A DNA stretch of 52,620 nt from Candidatus Falkowiibacteriota bacterium (GCA_013791585.1 VMTK01000026.1:1-52620), one strand, 5' to 3'; shown: positions 24,446 to 30,880, numbered from the stretch's first letter. Notes: generated from the letters alone by a model not told the origin. A program made the numbers and translations.

Positions 24446-24454
24446 TTATCCACA
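24446..24454 (+). promoter_or_regulatory. Perfect DnaA box (TTATCCACA)
   Basis: The sequence matches the consensus DnaA box exactly. Further boxes are at 25687-25695 (reverse orientation) and 26216-26224, with a one-mismatch box at 26224-26232, all in the gene-poor stretch between gvpA and nrdR. Confidence 0.6.
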
Positions 24455-24529
24455 GCCTTTCCATAATACAAAATTTAATGATTAGAAATAAAATATTAAT
24501 TTTTTTCCAAATACTTAAATTAAAACATT

Positions 24530-24898
24530 ATGGCTAAAAAAATTATCTCATTTGAAACCAAAAAACTTGGGGAGTATCTTCGGCGCCTTCGCCAAGAACA
24601 GGACTTAAGCATTAGACAAGTTGCCAAGGAATGCAAGATGGCTCCCAGTAATCTTGCTAAAATAGAAACTGGCAATACCTTTAGAACCGTTGGCATTGAA
24701 ACGATTGTTAAACTTTCAAAATTCTACGGCATTCCGGTATCAGGAATATTGGAGCAAGCAAACTTTATTGAGAATCATAAAGATGATCTGCCGGAACTCG
24801 CCCAATATCTGCGCGCCAAATACCAGCTTTCTCCTCAAGCCATTCGCGATATGGAAATGGCCAAAGAAATTGTTGACAAAAAATATCCCAAGAGATAA
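24530..24898 (+). CDS. XRE-family helix-turn-helix regulator
   Basis: Residues about 10-70 are an HTH_XRE domain: LGEYLRRLRQEQDLSIRQVAKECKMAPSNLAKIETG, with the usual recognition helix and the following TVGIETIVKLSKFYGIPVSGILE. The C-terminal 50 residues (DDLPELAQYLRAKYQLSPQAIRDMEMAKEIV) are helical and may bind a partner or dimerise. It is divergent from gvpA across about 745 bp and is the only regulator gene beside the cluster, so control of gas vesicle expression is a reasonable guess. The upstream DNA carries a poly-G tract and a DnaA box. Confidence 0.87.
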   Translation: MAKKIISFETKKLGEYLRRLRQEQDLSIRQVAKECKMAPSNLAKIETGNTFRTVGIETIVKLSKFYGIPVSGILEQANFIENHKDDLPELAQYLRAKYQLSPQAIRDMEMAKEIVDKKYPKR

Positions 24899-24909
24899 AA
24901 TGAAAAAGT

Positions 24910-25015
24910 TATAATGCCCTATATGATACCCTACCCTTTCTGTTGGGGAAACGGTGTGGAAATTTTGGCACCCAGCCGTTACCTCAATAAGTAGGGTATC
25001 ATATAGGGTGTTATA
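24910..25015. repeat. 106-bp long hairpin, possible structured RNA or MITE
   Basis: Outer arms of 25 bases (24910-24934 and 24991-25015, core CCCTATATGATACCCTAC) pair with two mismatches. Inside, GGGGAAACGG pairs imperfectly with CCGTTACC and an inner GGTG/CACC can form, giving a nearly continuous cruciform. The central strand contains GGCACCCA, a motif shared with the terminators at 24080 and 25315. It follows the XRE gene by 11 bp, so it could end that transcript, be a small RNA, or be a non-autonomous mobile element. Confidence 0.7.
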
Positions 25016-25028
25016 TTATAAATAAAAA

Positions 25029-25054
25029 AAATCCCACTATAAAAGTGGGGATTT
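25029..25054 (+). terminator. Hairpin terminator-like
   Basis: AAATCCCACT (25029-25038) pairs with AGTGGGGATTTT (25044-25055), one bulged G, and the right arm runs into TTTT. A poly-A run precedes it, so it may work in both directions. Confidence 0.55.
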
Positions 25055-25092
25055 TAAATTCCTCCTTTAAAATTTGAATTGTTAGTTTATTC

Positions 25093-25103
25093 GGGGGGGG
25101 GGG
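25093..25103. repeat. Poly-G tract (11 G)
   Basis: Eleven consecutive G in an AT-rich non-coding region, 40 bp downstream of the hairpin at 25029. Bases 25104-25305 hold no recognisable gene. Confidence 0.85.
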
Positions 25104-25308
25104 TGAATTAAACTTCACGAGTTGACTATTTTTATACATTAAACTGAATTGTAACAAACTCCGCAGATTTCGTAATAGGCTCAATGTTGATTTTTTTTGC
25201 TGTTTGCCAAAAAAAACACGGGGCAAATTTATTGCTTGCATATACGTGGTTCTAAATTTGACCATCTTGTTTTAAAAAGCAAAATTTAATCGTAAGGATC
25301 TATCCAAG

Positions 25309-25367
25309 AATAAAAAAACTCAAAGAATAATAAGTTCTCCACTCTTTGGGTGCCACCCTCCTTAATA
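25309..25367 (-). terminator. GGCACCCAAA-type terminator element, second copy
   Basis: On the - strand it reads GGGTGGCACCCAAAGAGTGG, then an ATTCTTTGAG segment pairing back with CAAAGA, then seven T. The element at 24080-24130 has the same order: GGGTCGGCACCCAAA, a purine-rich stretch, a stem and seven T. Read as protein the two also look alike (VGTQKMEN against GGTQRVEN), which probably reflects shared DNA ancestry and not a gene. Confidence 0.5.
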
Positions 25368-25640
25368 TAAAAAATTAAACTTTTTTACCAATAATTTAAA
25401 TTAATCTTTATTTAACATTATCTATAAATTTGCATAAATTTTGTCCTCCTGCTAAGCCATGAATCTGTATGGGTTTATTCAGAAAAATATTTAAGTTTAT
25501 GCTGTTAATTATAACACAAAAATAAAACATTCCAAAATATTACTATAATCCGCCGCGATTATTTTTTAACGGTTCTCGTATTGGCAAAGATTAGCATAAT
25601 TAAACAATCTAACAACAACTATGCCGCGAAATTACAAAAT

Positions 25641-25676
25641 AATAAAACCCTATTATTGAAATAACAGGGTTTTATT
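25641..25676. terminator. Bidirectional hairpin terminator-like
   Basis: AATAAAACCCT (25641-25651) pairs perfectly with AGGGTTTTATT (25666-25676). An inner TTAT/ATAA extends the stem. T runs exist on both strands. No gene ends directly beside it. Bases 25368-25640 contain only AT-rich sequence in which I see no gene. Confidence 0.65.
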
Positions 25677-25686
25677 TTAATTCCGT

Positions 25687-25695
25687 TGTGGATAA
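25687..25695 (-). promoter_or_regulatory. Perfect DnaA box, reverse orientation
   Basis: TGTGGATAA is the exact reverse complement of the DnaA-box consensus. It lies between the terminator-like hairpin and the 157-bp palindromic repeat. Confidence 0.55.
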
Positions 25696-25750
25696 CTTTT
25701 GTAAGATTTAATAATGTTGTTTATAAGTTTGACTTACGCGATTGCCTCTC

Positions 25751-25907
25751 TTGTCATCCCGCACACTCATTATTATTTTATTATTAAATGATGCGGGATC
25801 CATGGATACGCACGCTAAAGCTGAATGCTCTGTCAATCGTGTTCGTAGATTTTGACCCTGGATTGCGGGTTCCTCTAGAGGCGGGCGCAGCAAGCCCGCA
25901 ATGACAA
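25751..25907. repeat. 157-bp palindromic repeat (TTGTCAT..ATGACAA)
   Basis: The ends TTGTCAT and ATGACAA are inverted. Inside are two sub-stems: CCCGCA..TGCGGGATCC and GGGTTCCTCTAGAGGCGGGCG..AAGCCCGC (read in two parts). The start TTGTCATCCCGC..GCGGGATCC resembles the widespread dispersed palindromes of Rickettsia-type genomes. It is non-coding here and GC-richer than its surroundings. Confidence 0.7.
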
Positions 25908-25990
25908 AAAGGAAATTGTAAACAACGCCGAACAATCTAACATTTTATCTATTTTAAATATTCGTTTATACATATTATTTTTTCGTCATT

Positions 25991-26086
25991 ATGGAATTAG
26001 TACTTCCATTTTACATTGTTTTTTGGAAAAACACAATAGCGGCGAAAACAGCGGCCATTGCTTCGCTTTTTATTAATTTGATGTAA
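25991..26086 (+). pseudogene. Tail of a lost MFS transporter gene
   Basis: An open frame of 31 codons ends in AAKTAAIASLFINLM and stop. The bases 26051-26077 equal 7189-7215, the 3' end of the intact MFS gene (LAAIASLFINIL). The same hairpin family follows both. The frame upstream of ATG 25991 is not MFS-like, so this is a duplicated gene end plus its terminator, not a gene. Confidence 0.7.
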
Positions 26087-26088
26087 TA

Positions 26089-26210
26089 ACACTCAAATCT
26101 ACTGCACTCAAATCTACAAATGCAATGCAAATCTACAAATATTTTTATTTAGCATTCGTAGATTTGAATATTATTTGTAGATTTGAGTACCGCATTTGTA
26201 GATTTGAGTG
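26089..26210. repeat. Nested CACTCAAATCTAC hairpin
   Basis: This is an enlarged version of the hairpin at 7228-7293: two tandem CACTCAAATCTAC words on the left, three GTAGATTTGA(G/A)T words on the right, around the same loop core (CAATGCAAATCTACAAATAT). The word number therefore differs between the two copies, as expected for expansion by slippage or recombination. Confidence 0.85.
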
Positions 26211-26215
26211 CCTGA

Positions 26216-26232
26216 TTATCCACATATCCACA
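26216..26232 (+). promoter_or_regulatory. Tandem DnaA boxes beside an AT-rich stretch
   Basis: TTATCCACA (26216-26224, perfect) overlaps by one base ATATCCACA (26224-26232, one mismatch). About 80 bases of nearly pure A/T follow before the nrdR promoter. With the two other perfect boxes in the same 1.8 kb this is a candidate origin or DnaA-regulated region. Confidence 0.5.
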
Positions 26233-26318
26233 GGGCAAAAAAATAACAATTATTAATTTTTTAAAAAATCTGTAAATTTGATTTTATTTTAATCTAAAAT
26301 AAGCCAATTTGTTGTTCT

Positions 26319-26346
26319 TTGACATTACTATATCTTGTGGTATAAT
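26319..26346 (+). promoter_or_regulatory. Sigma-70 promoter of the nrd genes
   Basis: A perfect -35 box TTGACA (26319-26324) and a perfect -10 box TATAAT (26341-26346) are separated by 16 bases. It is the clearest promoter in the window. The spacer between the two boxes is occupied by an NrdR box. Confidence 0.88.
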
Positions 26347-26373
26347 ATAATCATAGAATACAAGATATAGTAA
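26325..26373 (+). promoter_or_regulatory. Pair of NrdR boxes overlapping the nrd promoter
   Basis: Box 1 (26325-26340) contains ACTATATCTTGT and box 2 (26358-26373) contains its exact complement ACAAGATATAGT; start-to-start spacing is 33 bp, about three helix turns. Both fit the known NrdR-box pattern (CwATATnTwGT). Box 1 lies between -35 and -10, box 2 just after -10, so NrdR binding would block RNA polymerase. This indicates autorepression of nrdR and control of nrdD and nrdG. Confidence 0.88.
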
Positions 26374-26450
26374 TTTTCAGATAAAACACCGTTATTTACA
26401 TCCTTTTTTCAAAAAATCCGGTAAATTCAGGTGTTTTTTTTATTTAAACC

Positions 26451-26921
26451 ATGAAATGCCCTGTCTGCTATTACGAAGATACCAAAGTAATTGACTCGCG
26501 GGTTGCCAGCGACGGCCTTTCTATCAGAAGGCGCCGGGAATGCCTGAAGTGCGGCTTCCGCTTTTCAACTTATGAAGGAGTGGAAATACTTGATTTGAAT
26601 ATTGTCAAAAGAGACAGCCGCAAAGAAGCTTACTCGCGCGAAAAACTGATTAAAGGCCTGCGCAAGGCCTTGGAAAAAAGATCCATTACCGACGATAGCT
26701 TTAAAAAATTAGTCAATTCCATTGAACGTGACTTGCAGGCAATGCGAAAAAACGAAATCACCTCCAGCCAAATAGGGCAATTGGTAATGAAATACCTGAA
26801 GCGCGTTGACCAAGTGGCTTATATCCGCTATGCCAGCGTTTATGAATCCTTTAAAGACGCGCAGACTTTCAGGCGGGAGTTAAATAAATTGCTTAAAAAT
26901 AAAAAAGGCAAGAAAAAATAG
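26451..26921 (+). CDS. nrdR: Ribonucleotide reductase repressor NrdR
   Basis: The 156-residue protein shows all NrdR features: an N-terminal zinc ribbon (MKCPVCYYEDTKVIDSR..CLKCGFRFSTYE with two Cys pairs), followed by an ATP-cone domain (VKRDSRKEAYSREKLIKGLRKALEKR.. RVDQVAYIRYASVYESF). NrdR senses ATP/dATP and represses nrd genes. Two NrdR boxes overlap its own promoter 80-125 bp upstream. It is followed, after a word-repeat hairpin, by nrdD. Confidence 0.96.
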   Translation: MKCPVCYYEDTKVIDSRVASDGLSIRRRRECLKCGFRFSTYEGVEILDLNIVKRDSRKEAYSREKLIKGLRKALEKRSITDDSFKKLVNSIERDLQAMRKNEITSSQIGQLVMKYLKRVDQVAYIRYASVYESFKDAQTFRRELNKLLKNKKGKKK

Positions 26922-26979
26922 GATAATTTAGGAGTTGCGCGTTTGAATAAAAACAACGAATATCTTGATTTAAACCGAA

Positions 26980-27065
26980 TAATGAAAATATGAAAATACA
27001 AGAATATAAAAGCATCTTTTGAACATAATAATATTGTATTTTTATATTTTCATATTCTTGTATTT
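26980..27065. repeat. Word-repeat hairpin between nrdR and nrdD
   Basis: ATGAAAATATGAAAATACAA on the left pairs with TTGTATTTTTATATTTTCAT and CATATTCTTGTATTTT on the right. The same AAATACAAG/GAAAATATG words form part of the hairpin before leuS (1429-1615). Confidence 0.75.
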
Positions 27066-27141
27066 TAGCATTAAGTAGAAATAAACCTCGTTAATTGTCA
27101 AATAACGCAAGCGCGTAAGTCATATAAGTATCAAATCCCCT

Positions 27142-29217
27142 ATGCAAAACAACAATATAACTCAAATCAGAAAGCGATCCGGTGAAATTGTAAATTTTGA
27201 ACCGGCAAAAGTAACTAACGCCATATTAAAAGCCGCTGAATCTGTCGGCATACAGGACAAGGAGCTGGCTCAAAAGCTAAGCAGCCAGGTTGTAAAAATT
27301 TTGAATGAAAAATTTCACGCGCGCAGCATACCTGCCGTAGAAGAAGTTCAGGATATTGTAGAGGAAATTTTAATAGAGAATAGGCGGATAAAAATGGCTA
27401 AGGCCTATATCCTGTATCGCGACCAGCGGGCGCGGCTGAGAGAAATGAAGTCAATGATCAACTCCAATGATCTGATGGATGGTTATTTAAAAAAATCCGA
27501 TTGGCGGATAAAAGAAAACTCCAACATGAGCTACAGCCTGCAAGGGCTTAACAACCACCTTGCGTCGGCAATATCATCCAATTATTGGCTAAATAAAGTC
27601 TACACCGCGAAAATCAGGGAAGCGCATAAAAACGGCGATTTGCATATTCATGATTTGCAGCTGTTGGCGCCGTATTGCGCCGGCTGGGACCTGAAAGATT
27701 TGCTGATTCAAGGATTTGGCGGAGTTTCCGGCAAAATTGAATCAAAGCCGGCTAATCATTTCAGGACGGCCCTGGGGCAAATTATCAATTTTTTCTATAC
27801 TCTGCAGGGAGAGGTGGCCGGAGCTGAAGCTTTTTCCAATTTTGACACATATTTAGCGCCTTTTGTAAGGCATGACCGGCTTAATCATAAAGAAGTAAAA
27901 CAATGCCTGCAGGAGTTTTTATTTAATATTAATGTGCCTACCCGAGTTGGTTTTCAAACGCCTTTTACAAACATAACCATGGATTTAACGCCGGGCAAAA
28001 CTGTCGGCGAGGAAAACGCCATTATCGGCGGACAAGTGCAAAAGGAAAAATATAAAGACTTTCAAGAAGAAATGGACGTGATAAACATAGCTTTTGCCGA
28101 ATTAATGATGGGCGGCGACGCCAAAGGAAGAGTGTTCACTTTTCCCATACCTACTTACAATATCACCAATGATTTTTCCTGGGATTCTCCGGTGGCGGAA
28201 AAAGTATTTGAGATGACAGCCAAGTACGGCATACCTTATTTTTCAAACTTTATCAACAGCGATATGAAGCCGGATGACGCGAGAAGCATGTGCTGCCGCC
28301 TTAGATTAGACAATAGAGAGCTGAAAAGCCGCGGAGGCGGACTGTTTGCCGCCAACCCTTTGACAGGATCAATAGGCGTTGTAACGCTTAATCTGCCGCG
28401 ATTGGGGTATTTATCAAAAACCAAAGAAGAATTTTTTAATAATTTGTCCAATTTAATGCAAGTTGCCCGCGAAAGCTTGGAAACAAAAAGAACTGTTTTG
28501 GAAGATTTAACAAACAACGGCCTTTATCCTTATGCCAAGCATTATCTGGAAGGAGTCAAACAGCGCTTTGGCGAATACTGGAAAAACCACTTCTCAACTA
28601 TCGGAATTATCGGCATGAATGAAGCTCTGCTTAATTTCGCCCCAATCAAAAACAATATAGCGTCAAACGAAGGCAAAAAATTCGCCTTGGAAATTATGGA
28701 CTTTATGAGGAATAAAATGCTGGATTTTCAAAATAAGACAAACAATTTATACAACTTGGAGGCAACTCCTGCCGAAGGCGTTACCAGAAGAATGGCCAAA
28801 AAAGACAAGGAAAAATTCAATGATATAATAGTGGCCAATGAAAAAGACGCGCGAACAGACAAATTCGCTCCTTATTACACCAATTCCTCGCAGCTTCCGG
28901 TGAATTACACTGACGACATATTTGAAGCTTTGGATCTGCAGGACGACATACAGACAAAATACACAGGCGGCACTGTTCTTCACTGCTTTATCGGAGAAGC
29001 ACTGCCGTCAGCGGAAGCGGTTAAAAAATTGGTTAAAAAAATCGCAAAAAATTACCGCTTGCCTTATTTTACCATTACTCCCACTTTTTCAATATGCCCA
29101 AAGCACGGCTATCTGCCCGGAGAGCACTTTTTCTGCCCTAAATGCGACCGAGAAATCGGCTACGCGGAAATTGACAGCCGGCAAGCGGAAAGGGATATGA
29201 TCGCGGCAATGGCATAA
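27142..29217 (+). CDS. nrdD: Class III ribonucleotide reductase NrdD, lacking its glycyl-radical segment
   Basis: The 691-residue protein reduces ribonucleotides without oxygen. It begins with an ATP-cone (ITQIRKRSGEIVNFEPAKVTNAI) and has the NrdD core: NGDLHIHDLQLLAPYCAGWDL, TPFTNITMDL, GRVFTFPIPTYN, the SMCCRLRLD region, and the C-terminal zinc site CPKHGYLPGEHFFCPKCD. It then ends with IGYAEIDSRQAERDMIAAMA and a TAA. The glycyl-radical loop (R.xGYxRP..WN), normally just after the zinc site, is absent here but is encoded 188 bp further on at 29405-29542 in a different frame. The core keeps all its expected landmarks, so the break affects only the radical domain. Confidence 0.94.
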   Translation: MQNNNITQIRKRSGEIVNFEPAKVTNAILKAAESVGIQDKELAQKLSSQVVKILNEKFHARSIPAVEEVQDIVEEILIENRRIKMAKAYILYRDQRARLREMKSMINSNDLMDGYLKKSDWRIKENSNMSYSLQGLNNHLASAISSNYWLNKVYTAKIREAHKNGDLHIHDLQLLAPYCAGWDLKDLLIQGFGGVSGKIESKPANHFRTALGQIINFFYTLQGEVAGAEAFSNFDTYLAPFVRHDRLNHKEVKQCLQEFLFNINVPTRVGFQTPFTNITMDLTPGKTVGEENAIIGGQVQKEKYKDFQEEMDVINIAFAELMMGGDAKGRVFTFPIPTYNITNDFSWDSPVAEKVFEMTAKYGIPYFSNFINSDMKPDDARSMCCRLRLDNRELKSRGGGLFAANPLTGSIGVVTLNLPRLGYLSKTKEEFFNNLSNLMQVARESLETKRTVLEDLTNNGLYPYAKHYLEGVKQRFGEYWKNHFSTIGIIGMNEALLNFAPIKNNIASNEGKKFALEIMDFMRNKMLDFQNKTNNLYNLEATPAEGVTRRMAKKDKEKFNDIIVANEKDARTDKFAPYYTNSSQLPVNYTDDIFEALDLQDDIQTKYTGGTVLHCFIGEALPSAEAVKKLVKKIAKNYRLPYFTITPTFSICPKHGYLPGEHFFCPKCDREIGYAEIDSRQAERDMIAAMA

Positions 29218-29221
29218 AAAT

Positions 29222-29400
29222 GAATAATGAATTAAGAATTAGGAATTAGGAATTATGGTCGAAAAATTATGATTATACTATATGTATGACAGCGTATTTT
29301 AAAAAAACAATAAATTAAAATAAAATTAGTTTGGTGTTAGATTATTAGGAGTTAAGAAGATAATCTTCCTAATCCCTAATCCCTAATCCCTAATCCCTAA
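29222..29400. repeat. Word-repeat spacer splitting nrdD
   Basis: The left part carries GAATTAGGAATTAGGAATTA words as at 315-405; the right part carries four tandem CCTAATC-type words (CCCTAATCCCTAATCCCTAA). Between them is AT-rich DNA with GTTAGATTATTAGGAG, which can pair with CTAATCCCTAAT. The element lies exactly between the NrdD zinc site and the glycyl-radical ORF. Confidence 0.8.
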
Positions 29401-29404
29401 CAAA

Positions 29405-29542
29405 ATGAGCCCAATTGAAACACAAAGAACTGCTTGCGAAGTCTACAGCAGAATTACCGGCTACTTGCGGCCTGTCCAGCAGTGGAATGACGGCAAGCAA
29501 GCTGAATACGCCAACCGCAAAACATTTAAAATTAATAAATAG
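29405..29542 (+). CDS. Separate NrdD glycyl-radical domain (45 residues)
   Basis: ATG 29405 to TAG 29542 encodes a 45-residue protein whose core is CEVYSRITGYLRPVQQWN followed by DGKQAEYANRKTF. This is the canonical C-terminal glycyl-radical segment of NrdD, with Gly19 as the radical residue (consensus RVxGYxRP). No other part of NrdD is in this ORF, and it is shifted by one base relative to the nrdD frame, so stop-codon readthrough cannot join them. It is too intact to be a decayed remnant. It may assemble with the truncated NrdD as a spare-part radical domain, as YfiD does for pyruvate formate-lyase. The neighbouring nrdG would activate it. Confidence 0.88.
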   Translation: MSPIETQRTACEVYSRITGYLRPVQQWNDGKQAEYANRKTFKINK

Positions 29543-29621
29543 TTAATTAGTGATTGGTTAATTAGTTGATTAGTTGCTGTTAAAAAAATCCTAATCAACT
29601 AATCACTAAGCAACCAATTAA
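29540..29621. repeat. Word-repeat hairpin before nrdG
   Basis: GTTAATTAGTGATTGGTTAA and TTAGTTGATTAGTTG on the left pair with CTAATCAACTAATCACTAAG and CAACCAATTAACTA on the right. The last word ends three bases before the nrdG ATG. Confidence 0.8.
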
Positions 29622-29623
29622 CT

Positions 29624-30415
29624 ATGTTAATAGGAGGTTTGCAAAAATTCAGCTTGCTTGACTACGAAGGTTTTATATCTGCCATTGTCTTTACGCAAGG
29701 ATGTAATTTAAAGTGCAGATTTTGCTACAATCCCATGCTTGTCTGGCCTAGCGGCTTTCAAAGCAAAGCCAGTCAATTTAAACAAAAAGATCATTGTCCG
29801 AAAATAAAGGAAAGTGATCTTTTTGAATTTCTAAAATCAAGAGCCGGCAAGCTGGACGCTGTTGTTATTACCGGCGGCGAACCGACAATCCAGCCGGATC
29901 TCCCCCGGTTTACAGCCAAAATTAAAAAATTGGGCTATTTGGTAAAATTAGACACCAATGGAACCAATCCTGAAATGCTTAATTATTTAATCAACCCCGC
30001 ACCTTTTTTAAAACCCCGCTGTAAGCGGACTGGGCATTCTAAAAGGTGCGGGGTAGCTAAAAAATTAATAGATTATATCGCCATGGATATTAAGGGGTCT
30101 CAGGTAAAATACAAAAAGATAACCGGATCTGCCGTGAACTTTAACAAAATCAAAAAAAGTGTTAAAATAATAATAGAGAGCAAGCTGCCTCACGAGTTCA
30201 GGACAACGATAATTCCCGGCCTTACGACACAAGCAGACATGCGCGAAATAGGCAAAATCATAGAAGGCGCTGACAAATGGTTTTTGCAAAAAATAAAAAC
30301 CGATATTGATCTGATTGACAATAAGCTGAAAAAAATAAAACCAATAAGCGATAAAGAGCTAAAAGAGATGCAAAAAATCGGGTCTAAATATGTTAAAAAG
30401 TGCAAAACACGATAA
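29624..30415 (+). CDS. nrdG: Anaerobic RNR-activating radical SAM enzyme
   Basis: NrdG uses S-adenosylmethionine and a [4Fe-4S] cluster to install the glycyl radical on NrdD. The cluster motif CNLKCRFC (Cx3Cx2C) is at residue 26, followed by VITGGEPTIQPDL and VKLDTNGTNPEML. The C-terminal half reads DYIAMDIKG and FRTTIIPGL, as in the NrdG2-type (longer, PflA-like) activases. The protein (263 residues) carries an in-frame palindromic insert (29994-30054) translated as NPAPFLKPRCKRTGHSKRCGV. It is directly downstream of the separate radical-domain ORF. Confidence 0.92.
   Translation: MLIGGLQKFSLLDYEGFISAIVFTQGCNLKCRFCYNPMLVWPSGFQSKASQFKQKDHCPKIKESDLFEFLKSRAGKLDAVVITGGEPTIQPDLPRFTAKIKKLGYLVKLDTNGTNPEMLNYLINPAPFLKPRCKRTGHSKRCGVAKKLIDYIAMDIKGSQVKYKKITGSAVNFNKIKKSVKIIIESKLPHEFRTTIIPGLTTQADMREIGKIIEGADKWFLQKIKTDIDLIDNKLKKIKPISDKELKEMQKIGSKYVKKCKTR
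29994..30054. repeat. In-frame ACCCCGCACCTTTT palindrome in nrdG
   Basis: Perfect 14-base arms (29994-30007 and 30041-30054) enclose 33 bases with an inner CCCCGCT..AGCGG stem. The whole element is translated without a stop and lies between two secondary-structure elements of the radical SAM fold (LNYLIN and KKLIDYIAMD). Confidence 0.88.
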
Positions 30416-30424
30416 ACATGAATA

Positions 30425-30488
30425 CATTAATTAGCTCTTAGTTGATCTCCTAATTCACTAATTAACTAAGCCCTAATTAACTAAATTA
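30425..30488. repeat. Word-repeat hairpin after nrdG
   Basis: TTAATTAGCTCTTAGTTGAT on the left pairs with ACTAATTAACTAAGCCCTAATTAA on the right (read in parts). It ends just before the next start codon. Confidence 0.65.
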
Positions 30489-30491
30489 AAT

Positions 30492-30779
30492 ATGGATGAA
30501 GAAATTAAAAAAATATTGGAAAAAAATTTAAAATTAACAAAGGAAATTCACGAGATGGCGAAAAGCATTAAAAGCTTTATGATGTGGCAAAGAGTCTTCA
30601 GTTTTCTGAAGATTCTGATTATAGTGGTGCCGATTGTAATCGGTATAATTTACCTTCCTCCATTGCTAAAAAATGTTTTTAAACAATATGGCGATCTTCT
30701 TGGCATAGAAAGCGGCGGAAGTGGCAATGTTATTGAAAATCTATTGAAAGGCGGAGTCGGGGGGGCTGGATTAAAATAA
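30492..30779 (+). CDS. Small single-pass membrane protein, C-terminus disrupted
   Basis: The 95-residue protein has an N-terminal coiled-coil segment (EEIKKILEKNLKLTKEIHEMAKSIKSF), one transmembrane helix at about 39-60 (FLKILIIVVPIVIGIIYLPPLL) and a Gly-rich tail (GSGNVIENLLKGGVGGAGLK) written by a run of seven G. I believe this is a common small membrane protein of Patescibacteria, function unknown. At 30827-30880, beyond the stop and a palindromic repeat, a different frame reads DIDIDKLPPEARKYLK and stop, which looks like the original conserved C-terminus. The gene was probably interrupted by the repeat and a frame change. Confidence 0.7.
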   Translation: MDEEIKKILEKNLKLTKEIHEMAKSIKSFMMWQRVFSFLKILIIVVPIVIGIIYLPPLLKNVFKQYGDLLGIESGGSGNVIENLLKGGVGGAGLK

Positions 30780-30792
30780 TATTTGCGTAATC

Positions 30793-30821
30793 GTCGCAGT
30801 CCTCTGCGGAGAGACTGCGAC
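30793..30821. repeat. GTCGCAGTC hairpin element, copy 1
   Basis: A 29-bp element, GTCGCAGT at one end and GACTGCGAC at the other. Its reverse complement differs in one base from 48729-48757, upstream of rpoB. It sits just after the premature end of the small membrane-protein gene. Confidence 0.85.
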
Positions 30822-30826
30822 ACGGC

Positions 30827-30880
30827 GGGGATATTGATATTGACAAACTGCCTCCTGAAGCGCGGAAATATTTGAAATAA
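30827..30880 (+). pseudogene. Detached C-terminal end of the small membrane protein
   Basis: The frame reads GDIDIDKLPPEARKYLK followed by TAA. It has no start of its own and lies after the palindromic element that separates it from the gene at 30492-30779. Confidence 0.5.

Noticed and set aside
25011-25265. An 84-residue - strand frame across the poly-G tract
   Set aside because: Low-complexity translation through a homopolymer and hairpin, with no family resemblance or gene context.
27142-29542. Stop-codon readthrough or an intein joining nrdD with the radical-domain ORF
   Set aside because: The two frames differ by one base, and the 188 bp between them is word-repeat DNA with stops and no intein or intron features.
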